A stretch of DNA of 64,000 nt from an uncultured Christensenella sp. (GTDB taxonomy: Bacteria > Bacillota > Clostridia > Christensenellales > Pumilibacteraceae). Under the pieces are notes generated by a model. That model did not search any database and was not told the DNA's origin. It was given only the letters and a program-made list of their open reading frames with translations. The stretch lies in the NCBI GenBank assembly GCA_910585055.1, contig CAJUBY010000003.1, positions 1 through 64,000 of the forward strand, in the 5' to 3' direction. The first letter of the stretch is position 1. Each line of letters begins with the position of its first letter. Below, piece after piece: positions 18,974 through 28,441 of the stretch. The position numbers and the translations under genes are program-made.

Positions 18974-20502
18974 ATATAACCGCCAAATATCTGACAAAGG
19001 TTTTTCCCGGCGGAGTGTATGCGCTCGACGGATTTTCCGCAGAGATAAAACACGGCAGCGTCGTCGCGGTGCTAGGCGAATCGGGTTGCGGAAAAACCAC
19101 GCTGCTGCGTATACTTTCGGGTTTGGAAAAACCTACCGCAGGCGAATTGTATTTCGACGGCGTTTTGTTTAAAGACGTACCTATAAAACAGCGCGACACC
19201 GCCGTCGTGTTTCAGGAATATATACTATATCCCAAGATGACCGTGTGGGAAAATGTTGCGACGGCGCTGGGAAGATACGAGCTGCCGCGCGAAGAAGAAG
19301 AGCGCAGAGTACACGAAGTGCTTACCGAGCTGGAGCTTATTAAGTTTAAGAATCAGCTGCCGCGGTATTTGTCGGGCGGTCAGCAGCAGCGTGTTGCTCT
19401 TGCCCGCGCCATAGTGCGCGATCCGTCGCTGTTGCTGTTCGACGAACCTTTGTCTAACTTGGCGGAAGAACAGCGAAACGATTATATAAAGCTGATCCTT
19501 AAAGTAAAACAGCGGCTGCCGCGCACGACGTTTGTATACGTTACTCACAACCCGCGCGAAGCGATGGCGATAGGCGATCATCTGCTTATAATGAGCGAGG
19601 GCAAATGTATACAGTTCGGCGAAAAGGAACGCGTTTGGAAATATCCGTATTCGGCCGATGTTTTACGTACGATAAGTACGGACATACGCGAGGTGTCGGG
19701 TGATTTCGAAAACGGCGTTCTGACAGACGTCGCAGGTGAGATATATCCGTTTAAAGGCGTTGACTATAAAGGTCCGGCAACGTTGATCTATAATCCGTAC
19801 GACGGGTATTCGCCGTGTCTGTTCGACGAAAAGGGCAATGCGCTTACCGGCGAACATGAAATATGTTATTTCGACGGAGAATTCGACGGAAAGACGCTTA
19901 CTTTCTGCGGCGCCGAATATTCGGCGGACGAAGATTTCGCAATGCGCTTTTTCGGCGGACTCGGAAAAGTCAAGGTGGGGATAAAAAGTATACATATCGG
20001 ATTTAAGCCGCGTTACGGCACGATAAAGATAAAGGCGACGCGTATAGGAAATGGAAACGTGTTCGATATATGCGGCGCTCGGGCGGAGCTGTTCGGCGCC
20101 GACGCATTTGACGGATATTTATATATCGATCCTGCGGATATCGAACTGTACGACAAAAATCACGTCCGTACGCTCGCGCATTACCGAGTGTATAAAGAGA
20201 GTTGTGCGGCGCGTGCCGGCGGCGGAAAAATTAAACTTGCGTGCGGCACCCTCGACCGTGACGGCGTTTCGGGCAGTGTTAATGTGTCGTTTAATCGCCG
20301 AGCCGTGATCACTCCGGTCAAAAAGGGCGGTATCCGTGTGACTTGTCTGGACGAGGAAGATCTGGGCGGAGAGAAATTGGTTTACTGTCTACTTAAAGAT
20401 TTCCGACGTTACGTAGTGTTTTACGCGCACCCTTCGGACAGATTTTTGGGCGTACGGAAATTGCGCGTCAATGTCGACCCGAAAGGCATTGATTTGCGAT
20501 GA
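18970..20502 (+). CDS. MalK/UgpC-like ABC ATPase with long C-terminal extension
   Basis: This 510-residue nucleotide-binding subunit has Walker A GESGCGKTT (36-44), Q-loop VFQEYILYP, signature LSGGQQQRV (134-142), Walker B LLLFDEP (Asp158, Glu159) and switch His193 in VTHNP, so the ATPase core is intact. The D-loop reads SNLAEE where MalK-type proteins have SNLD: the Asp is replaced by Ala165. Residues about 235-510 hold TOBE/OB-like sections (KSIHIGFKPR resembles the MalK segment), longer than the usual regulatory domain of about 130 residues. It is the only ATPase in the window and the natural candidate to power the permeases at 12310 and 13211, although it is co-expressed with three other membrane proteins. 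Confidence 0.88.
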   Translation: MNITAKYLTKVFPGGVYALDGFSAEIKHGSVVAVLGESGCGKTTLLRILSGLEKPTAGELYFDGVLFKDVPIKQRDTAVVFQEYILYPKMTVWENVATALGRYELPREEEERRVHEVLTELELIKFKNQLPRYLSGGQQQRVALARAIVRDPSLLLFDEPLSNLAEEQRNDYIKLILKVKQRLPRTTFVYVTHNPREAMAIGDHLLIMSEGKCIQFGEKERVWKYPYSADVLRTISTDIREVSGDFENGVLTDVAGEIYPFKGVDYKGPATLIYNPYDGYSPCLFDEKGNALTGEHEICYFDGEFDGKTLTFCGAEYSADEDFAMRFFGGLGKVKVGIKSIHIGFKPRYGTIKIKATRIGNGNVFDICGARAELFGADAFDGYLYIDPADIELYDKNHVRTLAHYRVYKESCAARAGGGKIKLACGTLDRDGVSGSVNVSFNRRAVITPVKKGGIRVTCLDEEDLGGEKLVYCLLKDFRRYVVFYAHPSDRFLGVRKLRVNVDPKGIDLR

Positions 20503-21180
20503 CCGCGGCGGCCAGGACAGTCTGATAAAAAAATTAAAAACTTTAATGATGATTACTTTACTCGATCGAGCGCGTGAAAGAAGAGCAAGATGAGAGATAA
20601 CGAAGCCGGAACGGATCTCGTAAGAAGGAATGGGGATACCGACGAGAGAAGAAAGAAGAGAGTGGATATTGTCCGCGCGACGCAAAGCGTAAGAAATATC
20701 TCTGGAAACAGACTTGAGACTGACGGAAAAGAAAGAAGCGGTATCGCGGTAAACAGAGGAAAGAGAAGGAGCGGACAAGAAAGAGTAAAGAGAGACGGCG
20801 TGAACGAGATACTTGAAACCGAGAAGGCAAGGAGAAACGCCGCATTTAAGGACGAGTGAAGAAGCGTGAGTGAGAGAGGAAGAAGGAAAAGAAGACATGA
20901 TAGAAAAGACTCCTGCAAATAAAAGATAGAGTGGAGAACGGGGAAGAGGTGAGGTAATATATTACACAGTAATAGGACGGAGAAAAGAGTGGGTTCGGGA
21001 ACCGGAAGAAGCAAAAAAATATGACGATCGCCGAATACACCCCTATATACATTTATCTACTTAAATATACTGTAAAACATTTCATGCCGAAACGTGGTAT
21101 TATGCGCATATCTATGTTCGTAAACCATAGCGACGGTAAGTAAAAAGCTCGTATATTATATATCGGCGGTCAAAAATACA
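20503..21180. other. Purine-rich noncoding tract
   Basis: From about 20570 to 21020 the plus strand is dominated by A and G (repeated gaaag, agaag and gagag words), unlike every other gap in the window. The open frames inside it (20590-20859 on plus and 20553-21014 on minus) would give charged or Leu/Ser/Phe-only low-complexity proteins with no family character, so I do not call them genes. It may encode an RNA, be a decayed gene, or be a strand-asymmetric structural element. Confidence 0.6.
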
Positions 21181-21207
21181 GCTGTTACAATAGTGAAAAC
21201 CAAACAC

Positions 21208-21236
21208 TTGACAGCGGAATGTGTGTGTGATATTCT
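21208..21236 (+). promoter_or_regulatory. Promoter of the three-repeat lipoprotein gene
   Basis: TTGACA at 21208-21213 and TATTCT at 21231-21236 are 17 bp apart. The leader to the ATG at 21269 is about 26 nt and contains an AAGGAGAT ribosome site. Confidence 0.75.
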
Positions 21237-21268
21237 TATATTATTAAACTTAAAAGGAGATATCAAGG

Positions 21269-23074
21269 ATGAAAAAATTGCAAAAATTAGTGGCGATGGT
21301 TTTGACCGGGTCATTCGCTTTTTCGCTCGCGGCATGCGGCGGCGACGAGCCGTCCGGTAACGGGAATAAAGTACCCGATCCCGGTGACGTAAAGACCGAA
21401 CAGGTAACGCAGGCACAATGGAACGCTGCGTTCGATATAAACGATATACAAAACGTAACGGTCAAGATGTCGGAGAAGTATGCCGGCGAGGAAGCTTACG
21501 ACATATACGAATTCGACGGGAAAAAAGTGCGTAATGTATCCGTCGGTTACGAAATGTCGGATGGACCTGACAGCGGCACATCGACGAGCGCAGCTGCCAT
21601 GGTAAAGACGGAGGATACATTTTTTTATTCGACGGAAAGCGACGGCGTTTACAAATATACCTATAACAAGGACAATAAAACTTGGGGAAAAGAATTGACC
21701 GAATACTATCCGGCAATAAGCAATTTTACGGAAGATCTTTCAAAAGTACGGGAAGCGTATTCCAAATTCACATATACGGCGTCCGCAAACGCATATGTTA
21801 CCGATCAGCAAATACTCGGGAACGGTCAAAATTACGATTCGCTGTCCGTTAAAATTGTGGGCGGCAAGTTGAGCGTTATACAGTTAAAGATGACTTTAGA
21901 GGAAGCCGGTGTCAGCGCGGAAGCGGAAATGACATACCAATTCTATAATTACGGAAGTACTAAAGTCACACTGCCTGTGATCAAGGACGAGATCGTTCAA
22001 GGCGGCGGTCAGGTAACGAAGGACGGTTGGAGCAAGGCGTTATCCGTCGAAAGGTTTGGTAATGTGACGATCACAAACGAAAATTCTTTGCAGACCGGGC
22101 ACGAGAATCCCGTGATGAAAGTCGACAGCGCCAATAAAGCGATTTATCAATCCAACATATCGTCGAGCGGAAAAACAGAATATATTATCGCTTTTGCGGA
22201 AGAGGCGTATCATAGGTTCGAATGCGTAGACGACGGTGAGTGGACTTACTTGCAACGAGAGGACGACGACGCTTTCGACAGAACGTTGGAGAATCTTGCG
22301 GTGATGTTGGAGCTGTTGAATTACGATGATTTCCGATTCGACGCTAAAACAGCCACATACATTTTAAATGATTTTTCTTATCCCGGAGAGGGTATCAAGG
22401 CGGATATCACCGTTAAATTCAATAACGGATATTTGCAGTATTTCGAGACCGTAGCGACCGACGGCAAAGATACAATGACACAAAAAATGACTTTCACCGA
22501 TTACGGCACTACTACGGTCGAGATCCCCGACGTACAGATCCCCGACGTCGGCGGACCGATAACGGAAGCGCAATGGCGCGACGCTTTGAGTGAGTCCGCG
22601 TTTGTCAATTGCACGTTGAGCTCTACAATAGACAGCGAATCAATTAACATACCCGAGCTGGTCATTAAACTCGATTTGGGAAACGGTATTGTGTATGCAC
22701 AGGATTTGTTCGAAGAAGGCGATGAATCGTACGTCATCGAATATATTTACACCGATCAAAAGGTATATTCGAGAAAAGTCGACGAAATAAATTGGGAAGA
22801 AGCCGATTCGGCCGACGGGTTAAATACGGTAAAGGAAGAATGCTTGAGTTTGTTCGGCATGTTTTCGGAAATGTTCGGCAAATTTAGATACGACGGGATT
22901 GCATATGTCGCCGACCATATTACGATAAACGAGTTAGAAACCACTTTCGATATGGTAGAATTGGCGTTCGAAGACGGAAAGCTCGTTAAATTGGTTTTGA
23001 GGGTGGGGGATTTAACTCAGATCATACTTATTTCCGATTACGGCGCGACGGAAGTGGAATCTCCGGTCGCGTAA
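21269..23074 (+). CDS. Lipoprotein with three homologous repeats, function unknown
   Basis: This 601-residue lipoprotein has the signal MKKLQKLVAMVLTGSFAFSL and lipobox AAC (Cys23). The mature part is built from three repeats of about 180-190 residues, each opening with a short QW or GW motif: TQAQWNAAFDINDIQNVTV, TKDGWSKALSVERFGNVTI and TEAQWRDALSESAFVNCTL. Each then continues as alternating strands and ends in a YGTT- or YGST-type turn (or YGAT in the last). The overall look is of LolA/LppX-like curved sheets that hold lipid or peptide, but no residue proves it. It has its own promoter and terminator, so it is a separate transcription unit. Confidence 0.85.
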   Translation: MKKLQKLVAMVLTGSFAFSLAACGGDEPSGNGNKVPDPGDVKTEQVTQAQWNAAFDINDIQNVTVKMSEKYAGEEAYDIYEFDGKKVRNVSVGYEMSDGPDSGTSTSAAAMVKTEDTFFYSTESDGVYKYTYNKDNKTWGKELTEYYPAISNFTEDLSKVREAYSKFTYTASANAYVTDQQILGNGQNYDSLSVKIVGGKLSVIQLKMTLEEAGVSAEAEMTYQFYNYGSTKVTLPVIKDEIVQGGGQVTKDGWSKALSVERFGNVTITNENSLQTGHENPVMKVDSANKAIYQSNISSSGKTEYIIAFAEEAYHRFECVDDGEWTYLQREDDDAFDRTLENLAVMLELLNYDDFRFDAKTATYILNDFSYPGEGIKADITVKFNNGYLQYFETVATDGKDTMTQKMTFTDYGTTTVEIPDVQIPDVGGPITEAQWRDALSESAFVNCTLSSTIDSESINIPELVIKLDLGNGIVYAQDLFEEGDESYVIEYIYTDQKVYSRKVDEINWEEADSADGLNTVKEECLSLFGMFSEMFGKFRYDGIAYVADHITINELETTFDMVELAFEDGKLVKLVLRVGDLTQIILISDYGATEVESPVA

Positions 23075-23126
23075 GCGCCAAAGCTATATAAAGTAAGTAA
23101 TACAAGATCCTATAATATATTTAAAG

Positions 23127-23162
23127 AACTCTGTGAGTTGTTGTGCTTGCAGAGTTTTTTTG
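23127..23162 (+). terminator. Intrinsic terminator after the three-repeat lipoprotein
   Basis: AACTCTG at 23127-23133 pairs with CAGAGTT at 23150-23156, followed by a run of T to 23161. Confidence 0.8.
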
Positions 23163-23464
23163 TTAATAATATGTCATTGCTATCGCTGTGTGTTTTGCAG
23201 TTGGCGATATTACAAATTGAGACATTAATCGATAATAAAAAGCGCAGATTCTTTGTGTTGCTCGAATCGACAGAGTAGCAATGGCGTTTTCGCCTGCGAT
23301 TCGTAATGGTCGGAAAAGGCATTAAGAGCACACGGCAAACCTTCGTTCCCACAAACGATAAAACTTTCGGCGGCAAAGTGAAAACAATGGAAAGACGAGA
23401 CGTTTGCCGATATTTGTATGCCGGCGGCATGTCCCGAAAATTTTAAAAAGATATATTAAAACAG
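23163..23464. other. Intergenic stretch before the ribosomal operon
   Basis: About 300 bases lie between the terminator of the upstream lipoprotein and the S10 promoter. I see no gene, tRNA or repeat in it. Confidence 0.5.
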
Positions 23465-23493
23465 TTGACATCCATTGCATCATGGGGTATAAT
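23465..23493 (+). promoter_or_regulatory. Consensus promoter of the S10-spc-alpha operon
   Basis: TTGACA (23465-23470) and TATAAT (23488-23493) match the consensus exactly with a 17-bp spacer, as expected for one of the most highly expressed operons of a cell. Transcription should begin near 23500. Confidence 0.92.
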
Positions 23494-23499
23494 GATTAG

Positions 23500-23644
23500 G
23501 CTGCGCTACAAGCGCGGTGATTTTTGTGACGCAAAACGGGGCCGAGAAGCCCCGAAAAATTTTCGCACAAAACGGCACGCCCGAACGCGTGAAACCCACA
23601 CTGTATATTGTGGTAGCGTAACGGACGGACACAAGGAGAAACAT
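23500..23644 (+). promoter_or_regulatory. Structured leader of the S10 operon
   Basis: The leader of about 145 nt starts with a small hairpin (GCGCT 23503-23507 with AGCGC 23511-23515) and has a larger one: CGGGGC (23537-23542) with GCCCCG (23549-23554), extended by GTG..AAAA (from 23526) against TTTTCGCAC (to about 23568). Such leaders often bind L4 or act as attenuators. Which protein binds here cannot be told. Confidence 0.6.
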
Positions 23645-23953
23645 ATGTCAAGCCAAAAAATCAGGATCAAGTTGAGAGCGTACGATCACGAGTTGGTCGA
23701 CAGTTCGGCGCAGAGGATAGTCGACGCGGCGAAGCAGACCGGTTCCAAGGTGTGCGGACCTATTCCGCTGCCTACGCAGAAGGAAGTGGTCACGATACTG
23801 CGCTCCGTTCACAAGCACAAGGATTCGCGCGAGCAGTTCGAGCTTCGCACTTATTCGCGCTTAATCGATATATACAGTCCGTCCGGCAAGACGGTCGATT
23901 CGCTCATGCGTCTCGATCTGCCTGCGGGTGTCGACATCAAGATCAAGCTGTAA
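23645..23953 (+). CDS. rpsJ: 30S ribosomal protein S10
   Basis: This 102-residue S10 of the 30S head also acts in NusB-dependent antitermination. The family sequence is unmistakable ([35 protein letters not shown]). An open frame extends upstream to 23465, but AAGGAG at 23633-23638 with 6 nt spacing fixes the ATG at 23645. It is the first gene of the ribosomal supercluster and directly follows the structured leader. Confidence 0.97.
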   Translation: MSSQKIRIKLRAYDHELVDSSAQRIVDAAKQTGSKVCGPIPLPTQKEVVTILRSVHKHKDSREQFELRTYSRLIDIYSPSGKTVDSLMRLDLPAGVDIKIKL

Positions 23954-23969
23954 GATAAAGGAGCCTATC

Positions 23970-24599
23970 ATGAAAAAAGCTATATTAGGCAAAAAACTCG
24001 GCATGACGCAGATATTCGGCGAAAACGACGTGGCTATACCCGTAACGGTAGTACAGTGCGGTCCAATGACCGTCGTCGATCTTCGTACCGCGGACCGCAA
24101 CGGTTACAGCGCGGTCGTTTGCGCGTTCGAAGAAATAAAAGAAGGCAAACTCAACAAGCCCGAAGCGGGATTGTTCAAAAAAGCAAAAGCCAAGCCGGCG
24201 CGTTATCTCCGTGAATTCCGTTACGACGATGCCGAAGCGTACGAGGTCGGCAAGGTGATCGATTGCACTATGTTCGGCGAAGGCGACATGGTAGACGTAA
24301 GCGGTACTACAAAAGGCCGCGGCTTTACCGGTGTTATAAAACGTTGGAACCACCACCGTCTTAAAATGACACACGGTACCGGCCCCGTTCACCGCAGCGT
24401 GGGTTCTACCGGCGCAAACTCCAATCCTTCGCGCCGTATCAAAAACTTGAAGATGCCCGGTCAGTACGGACACGAAAAAGTTACCATTCAAAACCTTAAA
24501 GTCGTAAAAGTGGACAAGGCACGCAACGTTCTTCTTATACGCGGTGCTGTGCCCGGACCGAAGGGCGGACTCGTTACCGTTAAGGAAACGGTCAAGTAA
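23970..24599 (+). CDS. rplC: 50S ribosomal protein L3
   Basis: This 209-residue L3 nucleates assembly of the large subunit near the peptidyl-transferase centre. It starts with the standard KKAILGKKLGMTQIF and contains KGRGFTGVIKRWN and the MPGQYG loop, where the Gln methylated in some species sits. AAAGGAG lies upstream of ATG 23970; the open frame reaches back to 23928 but overlaps rpsJ and has no ribosome site there. It lies 16 nt after rpsJ. Confidence 0.97.
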   Translation: MKKAILGKKLGMTQIFGENDVAIPVTVVQCGPMTVVDLRTADRNGYSAVVCAFEEIKEGKLNKPEAGLFKKAKAKPARYLREFRYDDAEAYEVGKVIDCTMFGEGDMVDVSGTTKGRGFTGVIKRWNHHRLKMTHGTGPVHRSVGSTGANSNPSRRIKNLKMPGQYGHEKVTIQNLKVVKVDKARNVLLIRGAVPGPKGGLVTVKETVK

Positions 24600-24621
24600 G
24601 GTCGAGGAGAGAGATTAAATT

Positions 24622-25263
24622 ATGCCTACAATCAAGATATATAAACAGGACGGCAGCTCCGCCGGAACGATGGAGTTGGACGACAGCGTATTCGGAGCGG
24701 AGTACAAGGAATCCGTGATACATCAAGTAGTGGTCGCTCAGATGGCAAACGCGCGTCAGGGCACCAAAAGCACGCTTACACGTACCGAAGTGACGGGCGG
24801 CGGCAAAAAGCCGTGGCGTCAAAAGGGCACGGGCAATGCGCGCCAAGGCTCCATCCGTGCGCCGCAGTGGAAAGGCGGCGGCGTAGTATTCGCGCCGAAG
24901 CCGCGCAGTTTCCGCAAAAAGATAACCAAGATAATGCGTGTTACGGCGATCACCAGCGCGCTTTCCGCAAAGCTTGCGGACGGAAATCTTATCGTTCTCG
25001 ACAGGCTGGATATCGAACCCAAGACAAAGAATATGGCGGCGGTGCTCAAAGCGCTCAAGATAGAAAGTCGCGCATTGTTGGTATTGCCCAACGGCAGCGT
25101 TAACGCGGTCCGCGCGGCGCAGAATATCCCGTCGGTGCGCACTGCAAACAGCGAGCTTTTAAACGTTTACGACGTTGTCGCAAATACTGTTATGCTCACC
25201 ACCGTCGACGCCGTCAAGGCGATCGAAAAGAAATATACGGCTAAGGAGGTCGCGGCGGAATAA
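24622..25263 (+). CDS. rplD: 50S ribosomal protein L4
   Basis: This 213-residue L4 lines the exit tunnel and in many bacteria is the autoregulator of the S10 operon, which makes it the first candidate to bind the leader at 23500. The extended loop with [20 protein letters not shown] is present. It ends in TAATG, sharing a base with the rplW start, so the two are translationally coupled. Confidence 0.97.
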   Translation: MPTIKIYKQDGSSAGTMELDDSVFGAEYKESVIHQVVVAQMANARQGTKSTLTRTEVTGGGKKPWRQKGTGNARQGSIRAPQWKGGGVVFAPKPRSFRKKITKIMRVTAITSALSAKLADGNLIVLDRLDIEPKTKNMAAVLKALKIESRALLVLPNGSVNAVRAAQNIPSVRTANSELLNVYDVVANTVMLTTVDAVKAIEKKYTAKEVAAE

Positions 25264-25553
25264 TGGTAGCACACGATATAATAATCCGTCCGGTTCTTAC
25301 GGAAAAATCCAATGACGGCGTAAACGCCAAGCGTTATGCGTTCATGGTAGATCCGAGAGCGGATAAAGTACAGATCAAAGCGGCGGTCGAAGAAGTTTTC
25401 GACGTTAAAGTCGAATCGGTGAACGTCGTCAACGTACGCGGCAAACTCAAAAGACAGGGCAGAACGCAGGGGTACACGTCTAAAGGCAAAAAGGCGTACG
25501 TAACGCTCGACGCGCAATCGAAGGCGATACCGTTCTTCGAGACTCTGTCCTGA
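25263..25553 (+). CDS. rplW: 50S ribosomal protein L23
   Basis: This 96-residue L23 sits at the tunnel exit and docks SRP and trigger factor. The typical start ([13 protein letters not shown]) and the conserved [13 protein letters not shown] strand are present. Its ATG shares the last base of the rplD stop codon. Confidence 0.97.
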   Translation: MVAHDIIIRPVLTEKSNDGVNAKRYAFMVDPRADKVQIKAAVEEVFDVKVESVNVVNVRGKLKRQGRTQGYTSKGKKAYVTLDAQSKAIPFFETLS

Positions 25554-25567
25554 TAAGGAGACGACAA

Positions 25568-26395
25568 ATGGCTATTAAAAGATATAAACCGATCACTCCG
25601 GGCACGCGGTTCAAAACCGTAATAGCGGCGCCCGAGCTTACGGGCGACAAGCCGTATAAACCCCTGCTCAAAGAGCAGAGCCGCAAGGGCGGACGCAACT
25701 TTTCCGGCAAGATAACCGTACGTCACATCGGCGGTGGCAACCGTCAAAAGTACCGCATAATCGACTTTAAGCGCAATAAGGACAATATCCCAGCCAAGGT
25801 AGCGACCGTAGAATACGATCCCAACCGTACGGCGTTCATCGCGCTCCTCAACTATGCGGACGGCGAAAAGCGTTATATACTTGCGCCGCTCGGTCTGCAA
25901 AAGGGCGATACGGTACTTTCCGGCGAAAGCGCGGACATAAAAGCAGGCAACTGCCTGCCGCTCGCCAACATCCCGGTGGGTACTTTGGTGCACAATATCG
26001 AAATGCTGCCCGGCAGAGGCGGTCAGATGGCGAGAACGGCGGGTGCGGCGGCGCAGCTCATGGCAAAGGAAGGCAAATACGCTACGTTGCGTTTGCCGTC
26101 CGGCGAAATGAGAATGGTGCTCCAGCGTTGCAAGGCGACTGTCGGACAGGTCGGAAATCTCGACCACGAGCTTGTATCGCTGGGCAAAGCGGGCAGAACG
26201 CGGCACATGGGCGTTAAGCCGACCGTGCGTGGCGTAGTCATGAACCCTTGCGATCACCCTCACGGCGGCGGCGAAGGAAAGAGCCCGATAGGCAGACCCA
26301 GCCCGGTATCCCCGTGGGGCAAACCGACGCTCGGCAAAAAGACCAGATCCAAGCATAAGGCTTCCGACAAGTTCATTGTCAAACGCATAAATTAA
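25568..26395 (+). CDS. rplB: 50S ribosomal protein L2
   Basis: This 275-residue L2 is needed for subunit joining and peptidyl-transferase activity. Seen in it: [12 protein letters not shown] at the start, [27 protein letters not shown] and the late [21 protein letters not shown] loop with the conserved His residues near the catalytic centre. It is full length for the family, with GGAGACGAC before the ATG. Confidence 0.97.
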   Translation: MAIKRYKPITPGTRFKTVIAAPELTGDKPYKPLLKEQSRKGGRNFSGKITVRHIGGGNRQKYRIIDFKRNKDNIPAKVATVEYDPNRTAFIALLNYADGEKRYILAPLGLQKGDTVLSGESADIKAGNCLPLANIPVGTLVHNIEMLPGRGGQMARTAGAAAQLMAKEGKYATLRLPSGEMRMVLQRCKATVGQVGNLDHELVSLGKAGRTRHMGVKPTVRGVVMNPCDHPHGGGEGKSPIGRPSPVSPWGKPTLGKKTRSKHKASDKFIVKRIN

Positions 26396-26408
26396 GGAGC
26401 GTTAGAAA

Positions 26409-26687
26409 ATGTCAAGATCGACAAAAAAAGGTTATTATGTTGACGCCAAGCTTATGAAAAAAGCCGAGGCGATGGCGGCGGTAGCAGACAAACGTCCCAT
26501 CAAGACGTGGTCGCGCGCTTCCACTATATTCCCGCAATTTATAGGTCTTACCTTTGCCGTCCACAACGGCAAAAAGTTCGTTCCGGTTTACGTCACTACC
26601 GATATGGTGGGTCATAAGCTGGGCGAGTTCGCTCCGACGCGTACTTTTTTGGGCCACGCCGGCGAGAGCAAGACCAAGGGCAGATAA
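26409..26687 (+). CDS. rpsS: 30S ribosomal protein S19
   Basis: This 92-residue S19 of the 30S head forms a complex with S13. [11 protein letters not shown] at the start, [16 protein letters not shown] and the basic end match the family. Its length is normal. AAGGAG precedes it, and it lies 13 nt after rplB. Confidence 0.97.
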   Translation: MSRSTKKGYYVDAKLMKKAEAMAAVADKRPIKTWSRASTIFPQFIGLTFAVHNGKKFVPVYVTTDMVGHKLGEFAPTRTFLGHAGESKTKGR

Positions 26688-26698
26688 GGAGATAAAGT

Positions 26699-27091
26699 AT
26701 GGCGACAAGAATGAAAGAAAAAGCCGCAAGAGTGGAAGAGCGGCGCGAAAAACGTCCCCACGCCACGGCGAAGCATGTTCGTATAGCGCCCGATAAGGTG
26801 CGTATAGTGCTCGCGCTTATCCGAGGCAGATCGGTGACGGAAGCCATGGCTATACTCCAAGCCACGCCCAAAGCCGCCAGCGAACAGGTGTTCAAAGTGC
26901 TCAATTCGGCGGCGGCGAATGCCGAGCACAACGGCGGTCTTTCCGTGGACGATCTTTTTGTTGCGGAAGCGTATGCGGACATCGGTCCAACGCTCAAACG
27001 CTATCAGCCGGTAAGCAAGGGAAGAGCGCACCACATATTAAAGCGCACGAGTCATATCACCGTTATTCTCGACACCAAGGAGGACAGATAA
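26699..27091 (+). CDS. rplV: 50S ribosomal protein L22
   Basis: This 130-residue L22 has a beta-hairpin lining the exit tunnel, the site of macrolide-resistance changes in other bacteria. The core starts at [22 protein letters not shown]; about 20 basic residues precede it, a modest extension. [18 protein letters not shown] is the hairpin and end. It overlaps nothing, and rpsC follows after 2 nt. Confidence 0.97.
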   Translation: MATRMKEKAARVEERREKRPHATAKHVRIAPDKVRIVLALIRGRSVTEAMAILQATPKAASEQVFKVLNSAAANAEHNGGLSVDDLFVAEAYADIGPTLKRYQPVSKGRAHHILKRTSHITVILDTKEDR

Positions 27092-27093
27092 TC

Positions 27094-27771
27094 ATGGGTC
27101 AGAAAGTTAATCCCCACGGTTTGCGCGTCGGTATCATCGAAAAGTGGAATTCGCAGTGGTATGCAGGCAAACAGGAGTTTGCGGCGTTCGTGCTCGAGGA
27201 CCACAAGATCCGTCAGCACATCGAGAATAAGTATAAATCCTGCGGAATTTCCAAGATCGTTATAGAACGTCCGCAAGGCAAAGTACAGGTATCGATCCAT
27301 TCACAGTTTCCCGGCAAGATAATCGGGCAGAAGCACGTCGGTATAGACGAGCTTAAAAAGAATCTCGAGAAACTCGTCGGCAACAAAAAAATATATGTAA
27401 ACATCATCGAGGTCAAGCACCCCGATCTCAACGCCAAGCTTCTTGCGGAAAATATCGCGGCACAGCTCGAAAAGCGCGCGTTCTTCCGCAGAACGATGAA
27501 GCAGGCGATGTCCAAGGCGATGCACGCCGGGGCAAAGGGCGTTAAGGTCATGGTCGGCGGACGTTTGGACGGCGCGGAGATCGCGCGTGCCGAGCATTAT
27601 CAGGAAGGCTCCATACCTCTGCAGACGCTGCGTGCGGATATCGATTACGGATACTGCATCGCGCGTACCACGTTCGGCGTTTTGGGCGTTAAGGTCTGGA
27701 TATACAAGGGCGACGTTCTCGCACCTTCCAAGGCCGCTCCGGCTGCCGGCGAATTTAAGGAGGGCGAATAA
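27094..27771 (+). CDS. rpsC: 30S ribosomal protein S3
   Basis: This 225-residue S3 forms part of the mRNA entry site and helicase activity of the 30S subunit. The start [20 protein letters not shown], the KH domain ([13 protein letters not shown]) and the C-terminal domain with [17 protein letters not shown] and DYG are all standard. Its stop overlaps the rplP start as TAATG. Confidence 0.97.
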   Translation: MGQKVNPHGLRVGIIEKWNSQWYAGKQEFAAFVLEDHKIRQHIENKYKSCGISKIVIERPQGKVQVSIHSQFPGKIIGQKHVGIDELKKNLEKLVGNKKIYVNIIEVKHPDLNAKLLAENIAAQLEKRAFFRRTMKQAMSKAMHAGAKGVKVMVGGRLDGAEIARAEHYQEGSIPLQTLRADIDYGYCIARTTFGVLGVKVWIYKGDVLAPSKAAPAAGEFKEGE

Positions 27772-28235
27772 TGTTAAGTCCCAACAAAGTAAAACACCGC
27801 AGAGTTCAGCGCGGCAGAATGAAGGGTAAAGCCACTCGCGGCAATCAGATATCGTACGGCGAGTATGCGCTCGTCAGCGAAGATCCTGGCAGGATCACTT
27901 CCAATCAGATAGAGGCGGCGCGTGTTGCGATGACACGTTACACAAAGCGCGGCGGTAAAGTTTGGATATGTATATTCCCGCATAAACCGTATTCCAAAAA
28001 GCCTGCCGATACTCGTATGGGTAGCGGTAAAGGCGCACCCGAATACTGGGCGGCGGTCGTAAAACCGGGCACCGTCATGTTCGAAATGGCAGGTGTTGCC
28101 GAGCCTATCGCAAGAGAAGCGTTGAGGCTTGCATCTTATAAACTGCCCGTACGCTGCAAGATCGCCAAAAAAGGCGAACCCGGTTACGAAGACGAACAAC
28201 CGGCAGCGGTTGACGCAGTCAAGGAGGTCGAATAA
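27771..28235 (+). CDS. rplP: 50S ribosomal protein L16
   Basis: This 154-residue L16 contacts the tRNA elbow in the A and P sites. The family start [19 protein letters not shown] is present, as is the stretch with [26 protein letters not shown]. It runs about 10-15 residues past the usual end with an acidic tail ([14 protein letters not shown]). Its start and stop both overlap neighbours as TAATG. Confidence 0.97.
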   Translation: MLSPNKVKHRRVQRGRMKGKATRGNQISYGEYALVSEDPGRITSNQIEAARVAMTRYTKRGGKVWICIFPHKPYSKKPADTRMGSGKGAPEYWAAVVKPGTVMFEMAGVAEPIAREALRLASYKLPVRCKIAKKGEPGYEDEQPAAVDAVKEVE

Positions 28236-28441
28236 TGAAAGAGAAGGTTCATGAGTTGAGAGACGACGAATTGCAGCAGAAGCTCGCTTCGCTCAAAACC
28301 GAATTGTTTAACCTTCGGTTTTCCAACGCGACCGGACAGCTCGCCAATCCCATGCAGATACAGAATGTAAGACGCGACATCGCGCGCGTAAAGACGGTCA
28401 TCAGAGAGCGCGAGATACGCGCCCAAAAGGAGGCGAAGTAA
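28235..28441 (+). CDS. rpmC: 50S ribosomal protein L29
   Basis: This 68-residue, two-helix L29 sits beside L23 at the tunnel exit. [30 protein letters not shown] followed by [12 protein letters not shown] is the standard pattern. It is joined to rplP and rpsQ by one-base overlaps, which suggests coupled translation. Confidence 0.96.
   Translation: MKEKVHELRDDELQQKLASLKTELFNLRFSNATGQLANPMQIQNVRRDIARVKTVIREREIRAQKEAK

Noticed and set aside
20553..21014. Open frames on both strands within the purine-rich tract
   Set aside because: The predicted proteins consist only of low-complexity Leu/Ser/Phe or Arg/Glu/Lys runs, which follow directly from the base skew.
23465..23644. N-terminal extension of S10 by 60 residues
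   Set aside because: It starts inside the promoter -35 box, has no ribosome site, and family members start at the ATG at 23645.
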